A DNA stretch of 64,000 bases from Progne subis subis (taxonomy: Eukaryota > Chordata > Aves > Passeriformes > Hirundinidae), in the NCBI GenBank assembly GCA_022316685.1, contig JAKJHU010000038.1, forward strand, positions 1,102,384 to 1,166,383. Direction: 5' to 3'. Of the stretch, positions 1-12,083 are shown in pieces (within the stretch, counting starts at the first letter, position 1; the number at the start of each line of letters is the position of its first letter). The notes beneath the pieces are model-generated. The model did not search any database, had not been told where the DNA came from, and was given only the letters and a program-made list of their open reading frames with translations. The translations under genes and the position numbers were made by a program.

Positions 1-1235
1 TCAAAGCTTTCCGTCATGCATTGAATTGGCAATTCCAAATTAAAAGAAAAAAACTGAAATATAATAATTTCTAAACTGCAACAAGAAATTATGTTTATGA
101 CAGCATTTGGCCCTGTGTGTCCATCTGCCCCCTTTGAAAGCTTCCACATTTTACAAGCAGAGAGGGCATGTGATTGGTTTTTGCACTGTCCTGGTGCAAG
201 TTTGAGTGATGGGAACTGCAGTTCAGTGGTCAGGGCACCAACCAAGATTCAGAGGCACCAAGTTCAGTTTCCAGTTCTGCTATTGGTTTCCTGTGCAGCC
301 TGATCAGGTGCTGGTCACCCTGTGCCTCCATTTCCTAATCACAGACTGTATCCCTTTGCACGTCTCCCTTCTGTCCTGTTTTTTACATTTGTGAGCTGAC
401 CCAGGGTAATGCCTGTCCCGTCCCAGGCAGGATCAGCACTGTGCACCGACCCTGACATCGGCTGAGGAGGGCATGGGCTTTGAAACGGAACAGCAACAGC
501 AAAGCGAATTGTCTCTGACTCCTCCTCAGCTCTTGGACTGTGGTCCTCTCCCTGCCCAATGTTCTTGTTGCCAGACTCTTTTGCAGGAGATTCACGCTAC
601 TGCAAATCAAACCTGAGGTTAGAGACAAGATGTTTGATGACATTTGTAAGTTTTACAAAAACACCTGAGCCAAGAAAAGAAAAAAATATGGATGTGAAGT
701 ACTATCCTCCAGTTAGTTCAGCACATCTCCTGCCATCTCTGAGTAATACCAGTGCCAAGCACTTGAGAGCTAGAGCTGCATCTTCTGCTGGGGCTCCCGT
801 GTCCTCCTGACTCAGGATTTTGGGCTGTCCACTCACATTTCCCTGCAGACTAGATCTGACAAAGATCAACCAACCACCTCTAGAGAAGAGCTCAAGGGGT
901 GGGCACTGCCACTGCCCGTCCCCTTGCCAGATCCGCTGCACAGGCAGGATCCCTCTCCATGCGGTCATGGATCAGATTGCCCCATGCAGAGGTGGATGCC
1001 TGAGGCTTGTACAAACACTGCCTTCCCCAGCTTTCACCTGCACCTTCAGAGAAACTCTCTCCTGTCCCTCAAATCCAGTCTCCAAACCTTTGGTCCTCTT
1101 TGGAACCCCCGTCCAGCCACACTGTGCAGATACCAAGAGGGCAAGATATCATACTAGGATACCCACTCTGGTCCCTCAAAAATACGTCTCATTTTATTCG
1201 GAAAGGTTTTCATTTTGTGTTATTAGAAATTCATT

Positions 1236-1418
1236 ACTGGAAAGGGGAAAGAGAGAATGAGAGAGAGAAGGAGAAGATAAGGAAAGCAAGGGGCGAGAGA
1301 GGAAAAGGGACACTGGGAGAAAGAAAAAAGATATTAAAAAGGAGGGAGGGAAGGAAGGGAAGGAAGGGAAGGAAGGAAGAGAAGAAAGGGAAGGAAGGAA
1401 GGGAAGGAAGGAGAAAAG
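1236..1418 (+). repeat. Polypurine tract with GGAA/GGGA microsatellite
   Basis: An almost uninterrupted purine run, with its clearest GGAA/GGGAAGGAA repeats at 1341-1413. Such DNA can form triplexes, and GGAA repeats are ETS-family binding arrays. The overlapping open frames (R/K/E/G-rich on plus, S/F/P-rich on minus) come from this composition. Confidence 0.9.
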
Positions 1419-4050
1419 GCAGCAGATAGGTGATTTTAGAATCAAAGCACTTAGCAAATATCTAAGATAAGTAGGTGGTTCCTTGTCTTACAAACCTAGT
1501 AACTATTTTGTTCAACCACACAGTAAATAATGCAAGATTTGTGTGCCGCAGAAAGAAAGGGACATATTTCCCTGTTTTCAGTGGAGTTCCAGGTTCTTAT
1601 AACAGGAGATGCTCATCCATTTAAGCAAAAATTTGGCTAGAAAAACCAAGCATATGAATTTCAATTCTTTGATGAATAGTAGCCATATGACTTCTCAGAT
1701 CAAAACTACATTTAGTGCCAGGCATATGTGGGAAAATAATTTGGAAATGGCTTGTTCGAAGTGTCTGGTTGATAGATATGCTTGCATAAGTCCTTCAAAG
1801 AGACTTCCCTGGACATGTTGTCATTCAAGCATTAAAATACCTCCCAATATCAACCTGCTTGATTTCGATTTAAATAAAAAAATTCAGCTTTTTGTTTTAA
1901 AAAATTATCTAGTTTCAGAACTGAAATGTACAGCCTGCAAAACTTTGTGCAAAAACATTTCCAAATACTGCTTTGACAAAGTCAATAAATCAACAACATC
2001 TGAAAATTATTGTAGAAAAAAGCAAATCACGTGTATTTGAGCTGCTTTTCTCAGCTTTGAAACAGAAAGTAAGAACACTTTAAAAATTAAGTCTCCAGCT
2101 TTCTGTGGTGACAATACTCCTTTAACCCCATATGTGTTTAAGTCTGCAAAAAAAAAAAACTGAAAGGGAAATGAAAAAGATCAGGCAAGGCTCTAAACAG
2201 CAAACACATATCCTGCAACAAGAGCTTAAAACCTTTGCTAGGGAGGCACTTCATTTTTCAAGGGGGCCCAAATCGAGGATTCATTTTAAAATCAGTGGTT
2301 GCAGTAAACTTTTTTGGTTTTTTAGAGATTGAAATAAAAATGGAAACGGCATTGTCGCAGATAACTGGATATTAGAAGAAAATTAAGATGTAGCACAAGA
2401 TGAAACAAGTAAGAAAAAAATGTTGGCCATGCTGATACTAAAAGTAGTAGCATGTTGATGATTTAGGTCCCCAGAAGCTCCTTTACATTCTTAGCTATTA
2501 TCTATCTCAGCTGCTGAAACCTGCTGTTTTAAAGGCATTAGACTTGAACATCTAGTGACAGCACTTGGCTTATTTATCATTATGTATCACCCTGCTACAC
2601 TATATTTTATTATACTGGATTTAAAGGAAGATAACACAATTATGGTTAATTTGCTTCTCTTCTTTGTATGTATAGTGTCATGACCCACCACAGCTTTGTC
2701 CCATGAGATATTTTTAACCAAAAAGAAATCCACAAGAAACTCTCCCTAAAAATTCCATTAATAACCTCTTGTAGCATGTATAGGTTGCAGGGTCTGGAAC
2801 TAAGAATGTTTTAATCTCTTCAGCAAAACAATGTCTCATAATGATGTACAGGACTATTGCTGCACTGATGAAGAATCATACATAATTCAGCACCTTTCAC
2901 TTGGCACCACTGTGATATCCTCATTAGCAGTGGCTCACAGTGGCTGTCAGATGGTGTCCATGCGAATGCAGGCATTATATTGTCTTTGAGATGTGCAGCT
3001 GCTTCCATGACACTGCCAGTATATAAAAACATGACGCCAGTTTGTTTTATTTAGTGCTAAACCTTCCAGTTTGTAAAAACAAGGCTGACACAGAGCCTGA
3101 CATGAGGCAGTGAAAATAATTAGCTCTCATTTTCTCAGCCTCCTATTTCCTTCTCCCCGCTGTGTTCTCTTTCCACTAAACCACCACATGTCAGTCGAAA
3201 TGGGAGGCAATTAGTGGGCTCATTTCAGTCCCCACAACTGTGCTGAAAAGAAAGTATTTATGATGGCACAATGAACAGCTGAAAGATTAAATAACATTTG
3301 CCTTTTGAAAAGAAAATGACTTCTAGCTAAATGGGCAATTTTTGATTATTCTCAAACAAGCTTAGAGTAGTTGGTTTTTAAAATACAAGAAAGGAAAATG
3401 AGTCATTTTTAGGTGAAAGAATCAAATAAAACTTGACACAGTAATGCAAATAACTGATGTTTTATTGCAAAATATGTAAATGTGTTATACCCTTAACAAT
3501 GGCTGGTGTCTCAGGTCAGGGCAGGCTGCTGCCAGCCAGGCTCCAGCAAGAGAAGGTGGCTCCACCGCTGGTTTTGTTTCAGCTGTGCAGGCAGAAAAAA
3601 AGAGGGGCGGAGGGGAGGCCTTGCGAGAGAGATGGTCTTAAAATGTACAGAAACAAAGCAAGTGGAAGATATATTTATGTTATCAGTTGCCTGGGTGCCT
3701 CCTCTGAGCCAGAGCCCTTAGTCTTCTGCGAGGCAACAGGCACTGACTGGCTGCAGCTTTGCCTGGAGAAGAACAAGGCCCCTTAACACCTACACAGAGC
3801 AGCCAGCAGTACTAAAAATATCTGTGCCCTGATGGTGCTCTTCTTTAACAACCAGTGCTGTGGAGCTCCGTGCACAACAGGGTGGCACATAATGGTAAAT
3901 ATCAGGCACGGCTACGTGTGCCTCAAGAACAGAGACCTGCAGCAGACAAGGCAAGAGCTCAGTGACACCCCAACATTTACCACCAAAAGCTGCCCTTGCC
4001 ATGTGATCAGAAGCAAACGGGGGTGTTGGAGTCCCAGCCTCAAAGACTTG

Positions 4051-4102
4051 CACTGTTGCAAGCAGGTTGCTCATCCACATGAGCAGCCTGCTTGCAACAG
4101 TG
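4051..4102 (+). repeat. 24-bp inverted repeat with 4-nt loop (hairpin)
   Basis: The left arm 4051-4074 and right arm 4079-4102 are reverse complements except for one T:G position, which would be a G-U wobble in plus-strand RNA. The loop is CCAC. Pairing stops abruptly outside the arms. It may be a recent small inverted duplication or a short RNA hairpin. Confidence 0.9.
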
Positions 4103-6029
4103 GGATGGTAAAGGTGGAAGCATGAGAAACGAGTCCCTTCCCTGAGGGCTGCATAGGTGCCCTCCTGTAGTGTCCTCCAGTGGCATTTCCTGTGGGCCAC
4201 TCATGGGAACAGAGTGCTGAAGCCCTGCGGACACCACGTCCCCACTGCAGCACATGGAGTGACTGCTCACACTCTGGGACTCGCAGCTCTGCAGGACATG
4301 GGCTGAGGGAACAAGGGTGCTCAGGAGCTCAGGAAAAGCATGGCAGAGCCACTGTTCTGCTGGGAACAAAGGCTCCTCTTCCAGGCTTTTGTTTGTATAG
4401 CACATGCCAAGCCTACACATCACTGGGAACCTGTCTGTGCTTCTACAGATGTATCTGTGACCGAGGCTATATGTGAGAGAGAATGTGTGGAAGGCAGCAA
4501 GTTAATTCAGTGGCCAAAGTATAAAAATAAATCTTTAGATTAAAATGTCTAGAAAGTCAAGTGAACAAAATACCTACCTAAAAAGTCTATGTCTCTTCAG
4601 GGCTATGGAATAATTTCTAATAGGAATCCCTGGTCTAGCACTGCCTACACAAGGATTTTTAAAGGTCTTGGCTTGAGTTCAACTTCAGTTACGCATGGAT
4701 GCTGCATCTGGAGCACTCCCAGTGGAGATGATGGAGTTATACCAGCTCCACCTCATGCAAAAACAATACATGTTCCTGAAAAGTGTCTTTGGAAGAAAAT
4801 ACCAGGAGCTCAGATCACCTGCACTGATCCACCTTCTTGGCATACTGCATTATTCTGTTCTTAATGGTGGTGGCAATATTTTAATGTGGCTGTGCTTTTA
4901 TTTTACAGCTTAGGTAATTTTTTGTCATTTCACTGACTACTTGTAAGAATAGGAGCAAATCTATGAAAATAGCACACAAACACAGCTACTCTCATTCTTT
5001 CATTAACTGTTAGTCTTTAGTAATGAAAGCATTGTGGTTTGACATAGAATTAAAGAGGGAGGATTTAGAAGACAAGGTTTTGAGATAAGGATAAATAACC
5101 CCATGTTAGAAAGTCAAGGTACCTGTGATTATTTTGAAAAGGGTCAGATAAAACCAATTCCTCCTCCATTTTTACTTACTGAAGTGTGTTAAAATACGTA
5201 CAGAGCATGGAGAATATGAATGACTGAAAAACTGTAAAACTGAAGTTTCAAATTTTATACCTTGCCTCTTGCTTTATTTTTAAGAAAGTAAAGAAAGAAT
5301 TTATGAGCGTTGATATAGTGGGAGGATGGAGAGGAACAAGCAGCAGAAATAGTCTCAAGCAGTTGTGAAACTTGTATTCCAGTTCCCACTATTTCAGTAC
5401 TGTTTTTTCTTGTATTGCCTGCCTTTTGCCAACCTGGGCTTCTACACATGAAGAGTTGGTCACAATGCTGCTTTAAAGTAACCTTAATAGTATATTACCT
5501 TTGCCACTACACATTTAAAATAGCATTATAGCATTAAAATATATCTCAGTTCAGATATTCAAGGCTAGAAAACAGTTCACACAGTTAGCAGTTGTTTTTG
5601 AAGAGGCTCTGCTCCTTACCTTGTCAAATGGAGGGAGAGGTAAGTGGGGGAAAATAAGGCAGAATAGTGAGGCAACTTTAAGGCTTTGTGTTTGGATATA
5701 GGTCAAATTGTGCCACTCTCAGTAAAAAATGAAAATATTCAATGTGAAATTTAATATTCAGTGAAATCTGCCCTTTTGAGGGCCAAAACTAAAGAATGCA
5801 TCAATAGAAGGCAAAAAGACTGTAAGGCATCCTTCTCAAGGGGCTTAGTGATTCATCAGTATGGAACCAACATAGCTCAGGCACCTTTTCCTGATTGGGA
5901 AATTTTAATGAGCCATCTAGGATGAGAAAGCCATGGAAAATTCTCCCTGCACTCCTGCAAATCAGCTCAAGCCACAACTGTCAGGGTTTGTTGTTTTCCC
6001 CTCCATCTTGGACTTAATTGGTGGTCCCA

Positions 6030-6056
<27 letters not shown>
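6030..6056 (+). repeat. Poly(T) run of 27
   Basis: Simple homopolymer. No adjoining retroposed sequence or target-site duplication was recognised. Confidence 0.95.
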
Positions 6057-6061
<5 letters not shown>

Positions 6062-9000
6062 GTGGGGAAAAGAAAAGTCTCAATCTATCACCATTCAGCT
6101 CATTGGGAATTGTGTACAGAAAGGTCATGAAAAGGCAGTGACTGGAAGTAACCACATAACTTGAACTACAAGGGTTGGAAAAGAAACCTCTAAAAACCAG
6201 GTTAGCTTTGCAGTGCTCACTCCTGATGCATTCAGAGAGCACAAAGGTCAACTGAGCTTTTGTCGCCTCCAAAGATGCAGCTAAAAAAGGAAGGAAACTG
6301 TAATGAAATGACTGCATCTGTCAGCTGGTGGAAACCAACATAATCCCACTAAAAGATTCAGTTTAAATTAGATAAAAAACATGGGGCTGGGAAAGCTGTT
6401 TACTGGAAAGTCAGTGTTTCATTCAGCATACAGAAAAGGCTGAACATTCAAATGCTGTCTTGAAGCATATCCAGCAGGATCCTTGCTAAAGGCACTGCCA
6501 CTCCTAAGGCCCTGAAGTTTCTGCCCGCTGACGAAGAAAGGTGCACTGGCTGTGCCAATGGGGCATGGTGCAGTGCCCAGGAGAGGAACCGTGCCCTGAG
6601 GAACCATCTGCGCACCACAGACAGTGCTGTGCTCTTACCAGGCAAACACATCTGGATTAGCTGGCACCTCTGAAATGGTTTCTGGGTCCTGGACCAGCTT
6701 CTCCAGCACTTTTATATCAGGTGGTATTGCTGTATGTCACGATGCACCCCACAGCAGCACCCACTCCACAGCTTTAGTTTGGACCAAGAGGTTTTCGTCC
6801 TACGTGTCCATCCTGTCCCATGCTTGGGCAGAGCCACCTCCAGTGACGTGGGTGGGCTTGCTTCCAGGTGCAACTACACCAGAAGATAACTAAAGGGAAC
6901 TCGACCCAGAAGACCAGCAGAGAGCCAGCCTGGTATAAAACCTCCCAGGTGTAAAACCTGTTCTCCTTACAGAGCCCTTCCTGCTGCGCTGCACCACCTC
7001 CCAGCTGAGCCTAATAACCTCCCCCACCGTACACATGTCTAGCAGCCAACACATCACCCAGGGAACACACACCCTCAATGTGTAACCCAGATTTGAGCTT
7101 ATTGCCTTTTTCCTCATGATTAAAACAGGAGAAATGCTTCTTAGCTAGGCAGCTGCTTATAAGGACTGATTAGGGTAAAGTTCCTTTGAGAAATTTATTT
7201 TTAAACTGATGTAGGCCAGCTTTTTAGCTATAAAGATGGTGGAAGGTATGATCCCAAGTGCTTCTGCTGACCCAGTTTTACAGGAGCAGGCACCACTCTT
7301 ACAAAAATGGCACAATAAAAGAAGTTTAAACCCTCCAATCCAGGTTTTCACCCTTTTCCCAGTTCATTTTGGAACAAATCTAGATGGCAGCAGTAGCTGG
7401 CTCAAAGCAGCCTCTAGGGGAGCCAGAAGATTGTATTGCAGGGGTTTTCAAAGAAGCAAGCTAGCCAAATTTGCTATACAGTGTGTACCACACCAGTCTT
7501 TGTTAATGTTATGTTTAATGCAAATTACTTACCCATGTTGGCCCTAGCACCCTACCCAAACACTCAGACAATCTGCTCCTTCCAGCTGACTTTCAAACTG
7601 GCTCTGCTGCAACATCTTTAAAGGCAGGTACAAGTCAATGTGCACATCTCAGACAGATGTTTCCAGCCTAGACATACTCAGGTGACAAATTGTGCATTCC
7701 CTGGAATGTCATCACTAAGCACATGGGGTGCTGCAGCAGGGCAGCTGACAGGGAAGGCATGCCTGGCATGCAACCACAGCTTCAGAGGGAATGGCTTCCT
7801 TAGAAAAGGGCCCAACAGCACACAGAGCAGACAGCACCAGTTAGGAGCTCACAGGGAAGGCAGGGGCAAATAAAAAAGGTTGTCAGAAGCCTGCAGAGGT
7901 TATGTCAACACTACACAGGTCCACTGAACTAACTCTGCCCTCTCATAACAATTCAGCTTCTGTCCCACAGACTTTGCATGCAGTCTCATTTTCACACTTT
8001 GCTGCCATGGCTAAAACATCTACTCATCTTCAAACTTAAGGAGGCGTTAGTACAACATGAATTTCTCTTCAGTGCTCAGACGTCTATTTGCTCCTTCTCT
8101 TGCGCTTTCCTGGGGGTGGTTGCCCAACTCCCTGTGCTGTGGCTCACAGCACATATTGGAAATGGAAGGGAGATACAGACTTTTTAATGGACTTTTAATG
8201 GACTTTTCCTTCCTTTCAGAGTTAGTTGCACATGGGAGAGAAAAATGCACACCTACAAAAAAGCAGCTGTACAGCTGCATAAGCAACATGCATTCAAGAA
8301 CAGTGAGACAGTCTAAGTAATTCACATAGTGATAAAGAAGATTTTTATAGGAAAAAGAAGTACTCAGGATAAAAGAAACAAACTAAAAAAGGAAATCTTC
8401 AGACAAAAAGCTTTTTCAAATTGATGAAATTATTTCAGTATGAGTACAAGTTCCTACTAAGTTCAAACCTAAATGCTTCCTCTGTAAGCACCACCAAGTA
8501 CAGAAATCAAGAGACTCCTGCAAACAATATGCCCTGAAAGCAAAGCAGCCAGATAATACAAGATGAAAGTCAGTCTCCCACAAGTTTAGGGTGGACACAC
8601 AATGCAGATTTATCAAATACAAGAGGAAACAAATCCTGCTGTCACAACCCCTGACTCTAGCTCAGAAATGCTTTGCACACCATTTCCACATAGATGATTA
8701 ATTCTAAACCCCTTGAACTCAGAGTCCATGGCAAGCTGGACAAAGCAAACAAAAAGCATGGGACAAACCTCACTCTTGAGAAAAAAACAATGCGGTAGAA
8801 ATCCTTTGCTGGAACATCTGGAGTCATCAATGCTCCTGTTACGCAGGGTGTAACGAGAGATCCTTGAACCAGCTCGGCTTGGAGCTGAGGTTTGATTGGA
8901 ATGTGGCACGCTGGCAATGGCTGAAGCACAGCGGTTTTGTGCAATGTGCTGCAACTACCTCTCCCTCCTCCCCAGTACCCTGAGAGGACACCATCTCCAC

Positions 9001-9446
9001 CAGGACCAGTCCCATCCTGCCCAGCCAGGAGCCATGCAAACCATGTATTTTCCAAACTCCTCTTGGTTGCATAAAACAGTATTTCCTTTCTGCTGAGACA
9101 AAAGGAGTCTGCCCACCAACATCAGGCATATGCAACTGCTCAACTATCAGTGTTGTTTTTTTTTTTAATAAGAGGAGCAAAATTAAATACTAAATTACAA
9201 AAATTACAATTTAAAAAATTGTTCACAAGGAAACAAAAGCTATCAGCCAAAACTTTCTGTGCCACTTTTCTTCCTTGCCTGTTCTGGGGGATAGTTCTTC
9301 ATCACTGATGCAGCCCCATTTTCCACCTTGACATTCAGTCAGCATTTTCCAAAACCATGCCAATTTATCTTTTGTGTCCAGAAGATACTGGATCCTCTAA
9401 GTAGGGACTCTTAACCAAATCAACTGATCTAGCTCTCCCAGCTTAC

Positions 9447-9539
9447 CTTTGGACCGCTTCCCGGCTTCAAGTGATAACCAAAAACAAGTTCAAGATTCAC
9501 TACTTTCTCAATGCTTTCTTCAGTTCCACCTGCAGAATC
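9447..9539 (-). CDS. MAP3K20: MAP3K20 alpha exon, start of post-SAM beta-sandwich region (approx. residues 423-453)
   Basis: This 93-bp exon (31 codons, phase 0/0) encodes DSAGGTEESIEKVVNLELVF then GYHLKPGSGPK, corresponding to human DSGGEPEENEEKIVNLELVF... The variable acidic start is followed by the conserved NLELVFG-HLKPG stretch that opens the domain after SAM. The acceptor is ttttggcag|GATTCT and the donor CCAAAG|gtaagc. It is the last alpha exon I could find. The following exon, expected to begin near DCKWKMYMEMDG, was searched for below 9446 without success. Confidence 0.95.
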
Positions 9540-10545
9540 CTGCCAAAAAACAGGCAAAGGTGAGAATTCACATCTACCACCACCCACTGGGAGACAGGTG
9601 CACACCTTTTGGTGGCAGAAAGGATTTGCTTTTCAGGTGCTACAAGTCTTGGCAGGCAGTAGAAAGGAGACATCATGCTCCAAGAGGAGCTCCAAAGGCT
9701 TCTGCCTGCGTTTAGGGCTGGTAGTGGATGGCAACCAGGAGATGCTGCACAATTTCTGCTCCTGGCTGAGCTGTTCTGGCATGGTGTGGTGTCCCTGCAA
9801 GCACTGTGGCAGCCTCTGACATGGGAATTGCAGATGGCACAGCAAGGCAGCAATGCTCTGACTTTCATTTTTCCCTCCAGGGAACAGAGTTTTGCTATAT
9901 GCAAATTCACTTTAAGTGGATTTCACTCTATAGCTGTGCAATAAATTATGACTTCGTAATTTCTTTTCATAAGCTACATCAAGATTTGGGGTCTAGAATT
10001 CCTTGATTTGCTCACTGAATTAAATAAGGTAAATATCTGGTCTAGCAACACCAAGGTTCCTAAACACTCTCTTCTTTTTGCATGGGTCTTATTACTGATA
10101 TCAGAAAACGAATTGGTTAATGTAAGGGTGACAAGACACTAAATCATCCTTCTCTTCTATAACATTAGCAAACTGGAGAATGATGGGCTTATTCTGGGCC
10201 AGGAGTCTGCTGTTCTTCAGTGGCGACCAGTTGGTGGCAGCAGTTTGGAGGAACGGCTCTTCAAAGTAGTTTCTGATTAATGACGCAAACAAATTGCAAC
10301 TAGTTGTCGTTTAATTCTACCAGCACCATGATAAAAACTTAGAACCTCCTTGAAAAGAACTTCTATTTTCCTATTATTTGTTCTGATGTGACCCATTGCT
10401 GCTGTTGACTCTCCATATTTGTTACAACCCCCTGTAGGAACTGCAGCCTTACCCTCCCCTGAAGGGGGGAAAAGTTGAGACATGAGAACAGTGAAATATT
10501 CATACCAGCACGAGAAGCACGTCTTATATCAACAGTGAGACTTGC

Positions 10546-10608
10546 CTTAATTAATGGTGGAAAATGAAATAGATTTAGGTAGTCATGGGTTAACTTCTCA
10601 ATAGCAGT
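10546..10608 (-). CDS. MAP3K20: MAP3K20 alpha exon, end of SAM domain; GC donor (approx. residues 402-422)
   Basis: This 63-bp exon (21 codons, phase 0/0) encodes TAIEKLTHDYLNLFHF then PPLIK, matching human SAIEKLTHDYINLFHFPPLIK. The acceptor is ttttttctag|ACTGCT. The donor is ATTAAG|gcaagt, a GC instead of GT, in the strongest known GC-AG context. The nearest GT downstream (in gcaagtctc) would leave the wrong phase for the next exon, so the GC site is the one supported by the reading frame. Confidence 0.95.
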
Positions 10609-11794
10609 CTAGAAAAAAAAAATCAACAAAACCAGATGGGAGTCATTTAGTATTTCATCCTGCAAATACCAGCATGAAAAAAAGCACAACCCCAGGTGCC
10701 CTGTTTTCCACTGTGGATACATTAGGGCATGTGAGAAGAGTTTAAAATATAGCCTTGTTCTGGAAACTGTTGTGCTAGATTGGCCCTGGTTTGTGTTCAG
10801 AATCAGATCTAGTTAATCAGAGAAAGAGATGTTCAGGAGCTTGTTTTTGTTTTATTTATTTATGCTCAAATCAACCCAGGAAGCTGAGATCTTTCATTTT
10901 GGACATTATTGACTTTATTAAGTTTCAATAATTTTCCCTGTAGGAAATGTAAATTAAATATATCAGTAATGGTGTGTGGGCATGGAAAAAATGGTTGATG
11001 AGCAAAAGGGGAGTAAATCTGTGTGACTTGCAAAGCTAAATTTGCAGGACTAGCAATTACAATACAAGTATCTCTTCGCTAGCAAATTGTTATCTAAAAT
11101 GATTGAGACCCAACAAAATTACTAGATTCTGCTTTTATAGAATCCCTTTTCCAAAGCTGTCTGCCAGAAAACTGAACTCTCTCCTGTGGCTGCAGTACTA
11201 ATACCATTACCGCTGTTGTGATCACATTTTCCAGACCGTGATTTTCTTAACTCATTACAAACATTAGATATTTAAAACACTGTTTTAAAGCAAAGTTCAA
11301 GAGCAAAGAAACCTGTCTGTCAATCAGCTTTAAAGTTGTCCTACTGAGTTTTGTTAGTCTAAATGCGCTTTACGCTATAAATGAGATGTGGAAGTTGAGA
11401 AGCTGAGATTTCAGTTTAAATAACTGGTTTTGTATCTGTTTCTCCCTTAGCTAAAGAGAGCTCTCTCTGAAGATTCCCAAGCTTTTCTGCTGGGAAAATG
11501 GCCCTCCTAGGTGAATCTGGAGCAGTACTGCCATCCAGCTCACAAGAAAGCTAAGAACTACAGAGGAGTATAAAGACCACAGCATGTTTTCGTGCCTCAT
11601 AAAATGCTCATGTTGCTTTGAGTTCTAGATCCTTATGAAGCTATAATTCTATTTATTTTAGATATCAAGTATATTTTCTATTTAACTTTGTAACTTTTTT
11701 TTTTTTTTTTTTTTGCTAATACTACTGAAACCCCATAGACTTCGTAATACTTGCACTATAACCGACTGCAACATTCAATATATGCTGATAATAC

Positions 11795-11934
11795 CTTTAA
11801 ATGGATGATGTGCCCTCTGGAAACAATTCCCATGTCCTTCAAATCCTCTTCTTCTAGAAGAAGCAACTGCTTCCCAGTGATATGATGTTCCTTAAACAAG
11901 CTAGCATATACATTCATTTCACCAGAAGTATCAC
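11795..11934 (-). CDS. MAP3K20: MAP3K20 alpha exon, SAM domain core (approx. residues 355-401)
   Basis: This 140-bp exon completes the Gly codon and encodes DTSGEMNVYASLFKEHHITG, then KQLLLLEEEDLKDMGIVSRG and HIIHLK. This is the core of the SAM domain, with the LLLLEEEDLKDMGI segment typical of its helix 3-5 region. The acceptor is ttatcttaag|GTGATA and the donor TTTAAAG|gtatta, ending in phase 0. Only 118 bp of intron separate it from the preceding micro-exon. Human NIT is HHIT here, and other changes are conservative. Confidence 0.97.
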
Positions 11935-12052
11935 CTTAAGATAAAAGAGGTTATTCAGAAATCCACACGGCACTTTATTGGAGGGGGGGAAATGAACAAA
12001 AGTATATTAGTTCATAAATGTGAATATGAAAGGACATATGAATAGCTTTTAC

Positions 12053-12083
12053 CTTTTCTAGTAAGTTGTTGCATCCAGAAAAA
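12053..12083 (-). CDS. MAP3K20: MAP3K20 alpha 31-bp exon, SAM domain (approx. residues 345-354)
   Basis: This 31-bp micro-exon encodes FFWMQQLTRK plus one base of Gly, where remembered human has YCWVQQLVRKG. The acceptor is ttttttgcag|TTTTTC and the donor AAAAG|gtaaaa. The W-QQL core of SAM helix 1 is kept while flanking positions differ, so this part is less conserved than the kinase. The reading frame fits the exons on both sides exactly. Confidence 0.93.

Larger units (their letters stand above)
1..9446 (-). other. Downstream intron of MAP3K20 alpha; no further exon found
   Basis: Follows the last alpha exon found. I looked for sequences like DCKWKMYMEMDG, TYIKDVTF and KPPFVMEKW on the minus strand and saw none, so the remaining exons are probably outside the window. 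Contents are a polypurine/GGAA tract (1236-1418), a 52-nt hairpin (4051-4102), a run of 27 T (6030-6056), a CpG-containing segment of unknown origin (about 6430-7125) and a smaller one near 8810-8960. Several GC-richer pockets (820-1110, 3490-4450) hold short open frames that I do not recognise. Confidence 0.7.

Noticed and set aside
1007..1457. Open frames over the purine tract (K/E/R/G-rich on plus; S/F/P/L-rich on minus)
   Set aside because: Low-complexity translation of GGAA/GA repeats.
3457..4476. Cluster of open frames on both strands around the hairpin
   Set aside because: GC-richer composition gives many short frames; the hairpin itself produces mirrored peptides on the two strands.
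4589..4913. Plus-strand frames with a coding-like look (...MELYQLHLMQKQYMFLK...)
   Set aside because: Two frames are open over the same bases, no known family is recognised, and there is no support beyond chance.
5600..5760. Minus-strand donor-like ACAAG|gtaagg near 5616 as the next alpha exon
   Set aside because: The sequence before it does not translate to anything like the expected post-SAM region in any frame.
7530..7650. Minus-strand CATGG|gtaagt at about 7532 as the end of an exon
   Set aside because: The open frame before it contains a stop and does not resemble MAP3K20.
9500..9910. 136-codon minus-strand open frame overlapping a MAP3K20 exon
   Set aside because: It runs in a different frame from the alpha exon at 9447-9539, which matches the family and has exact splice sites.
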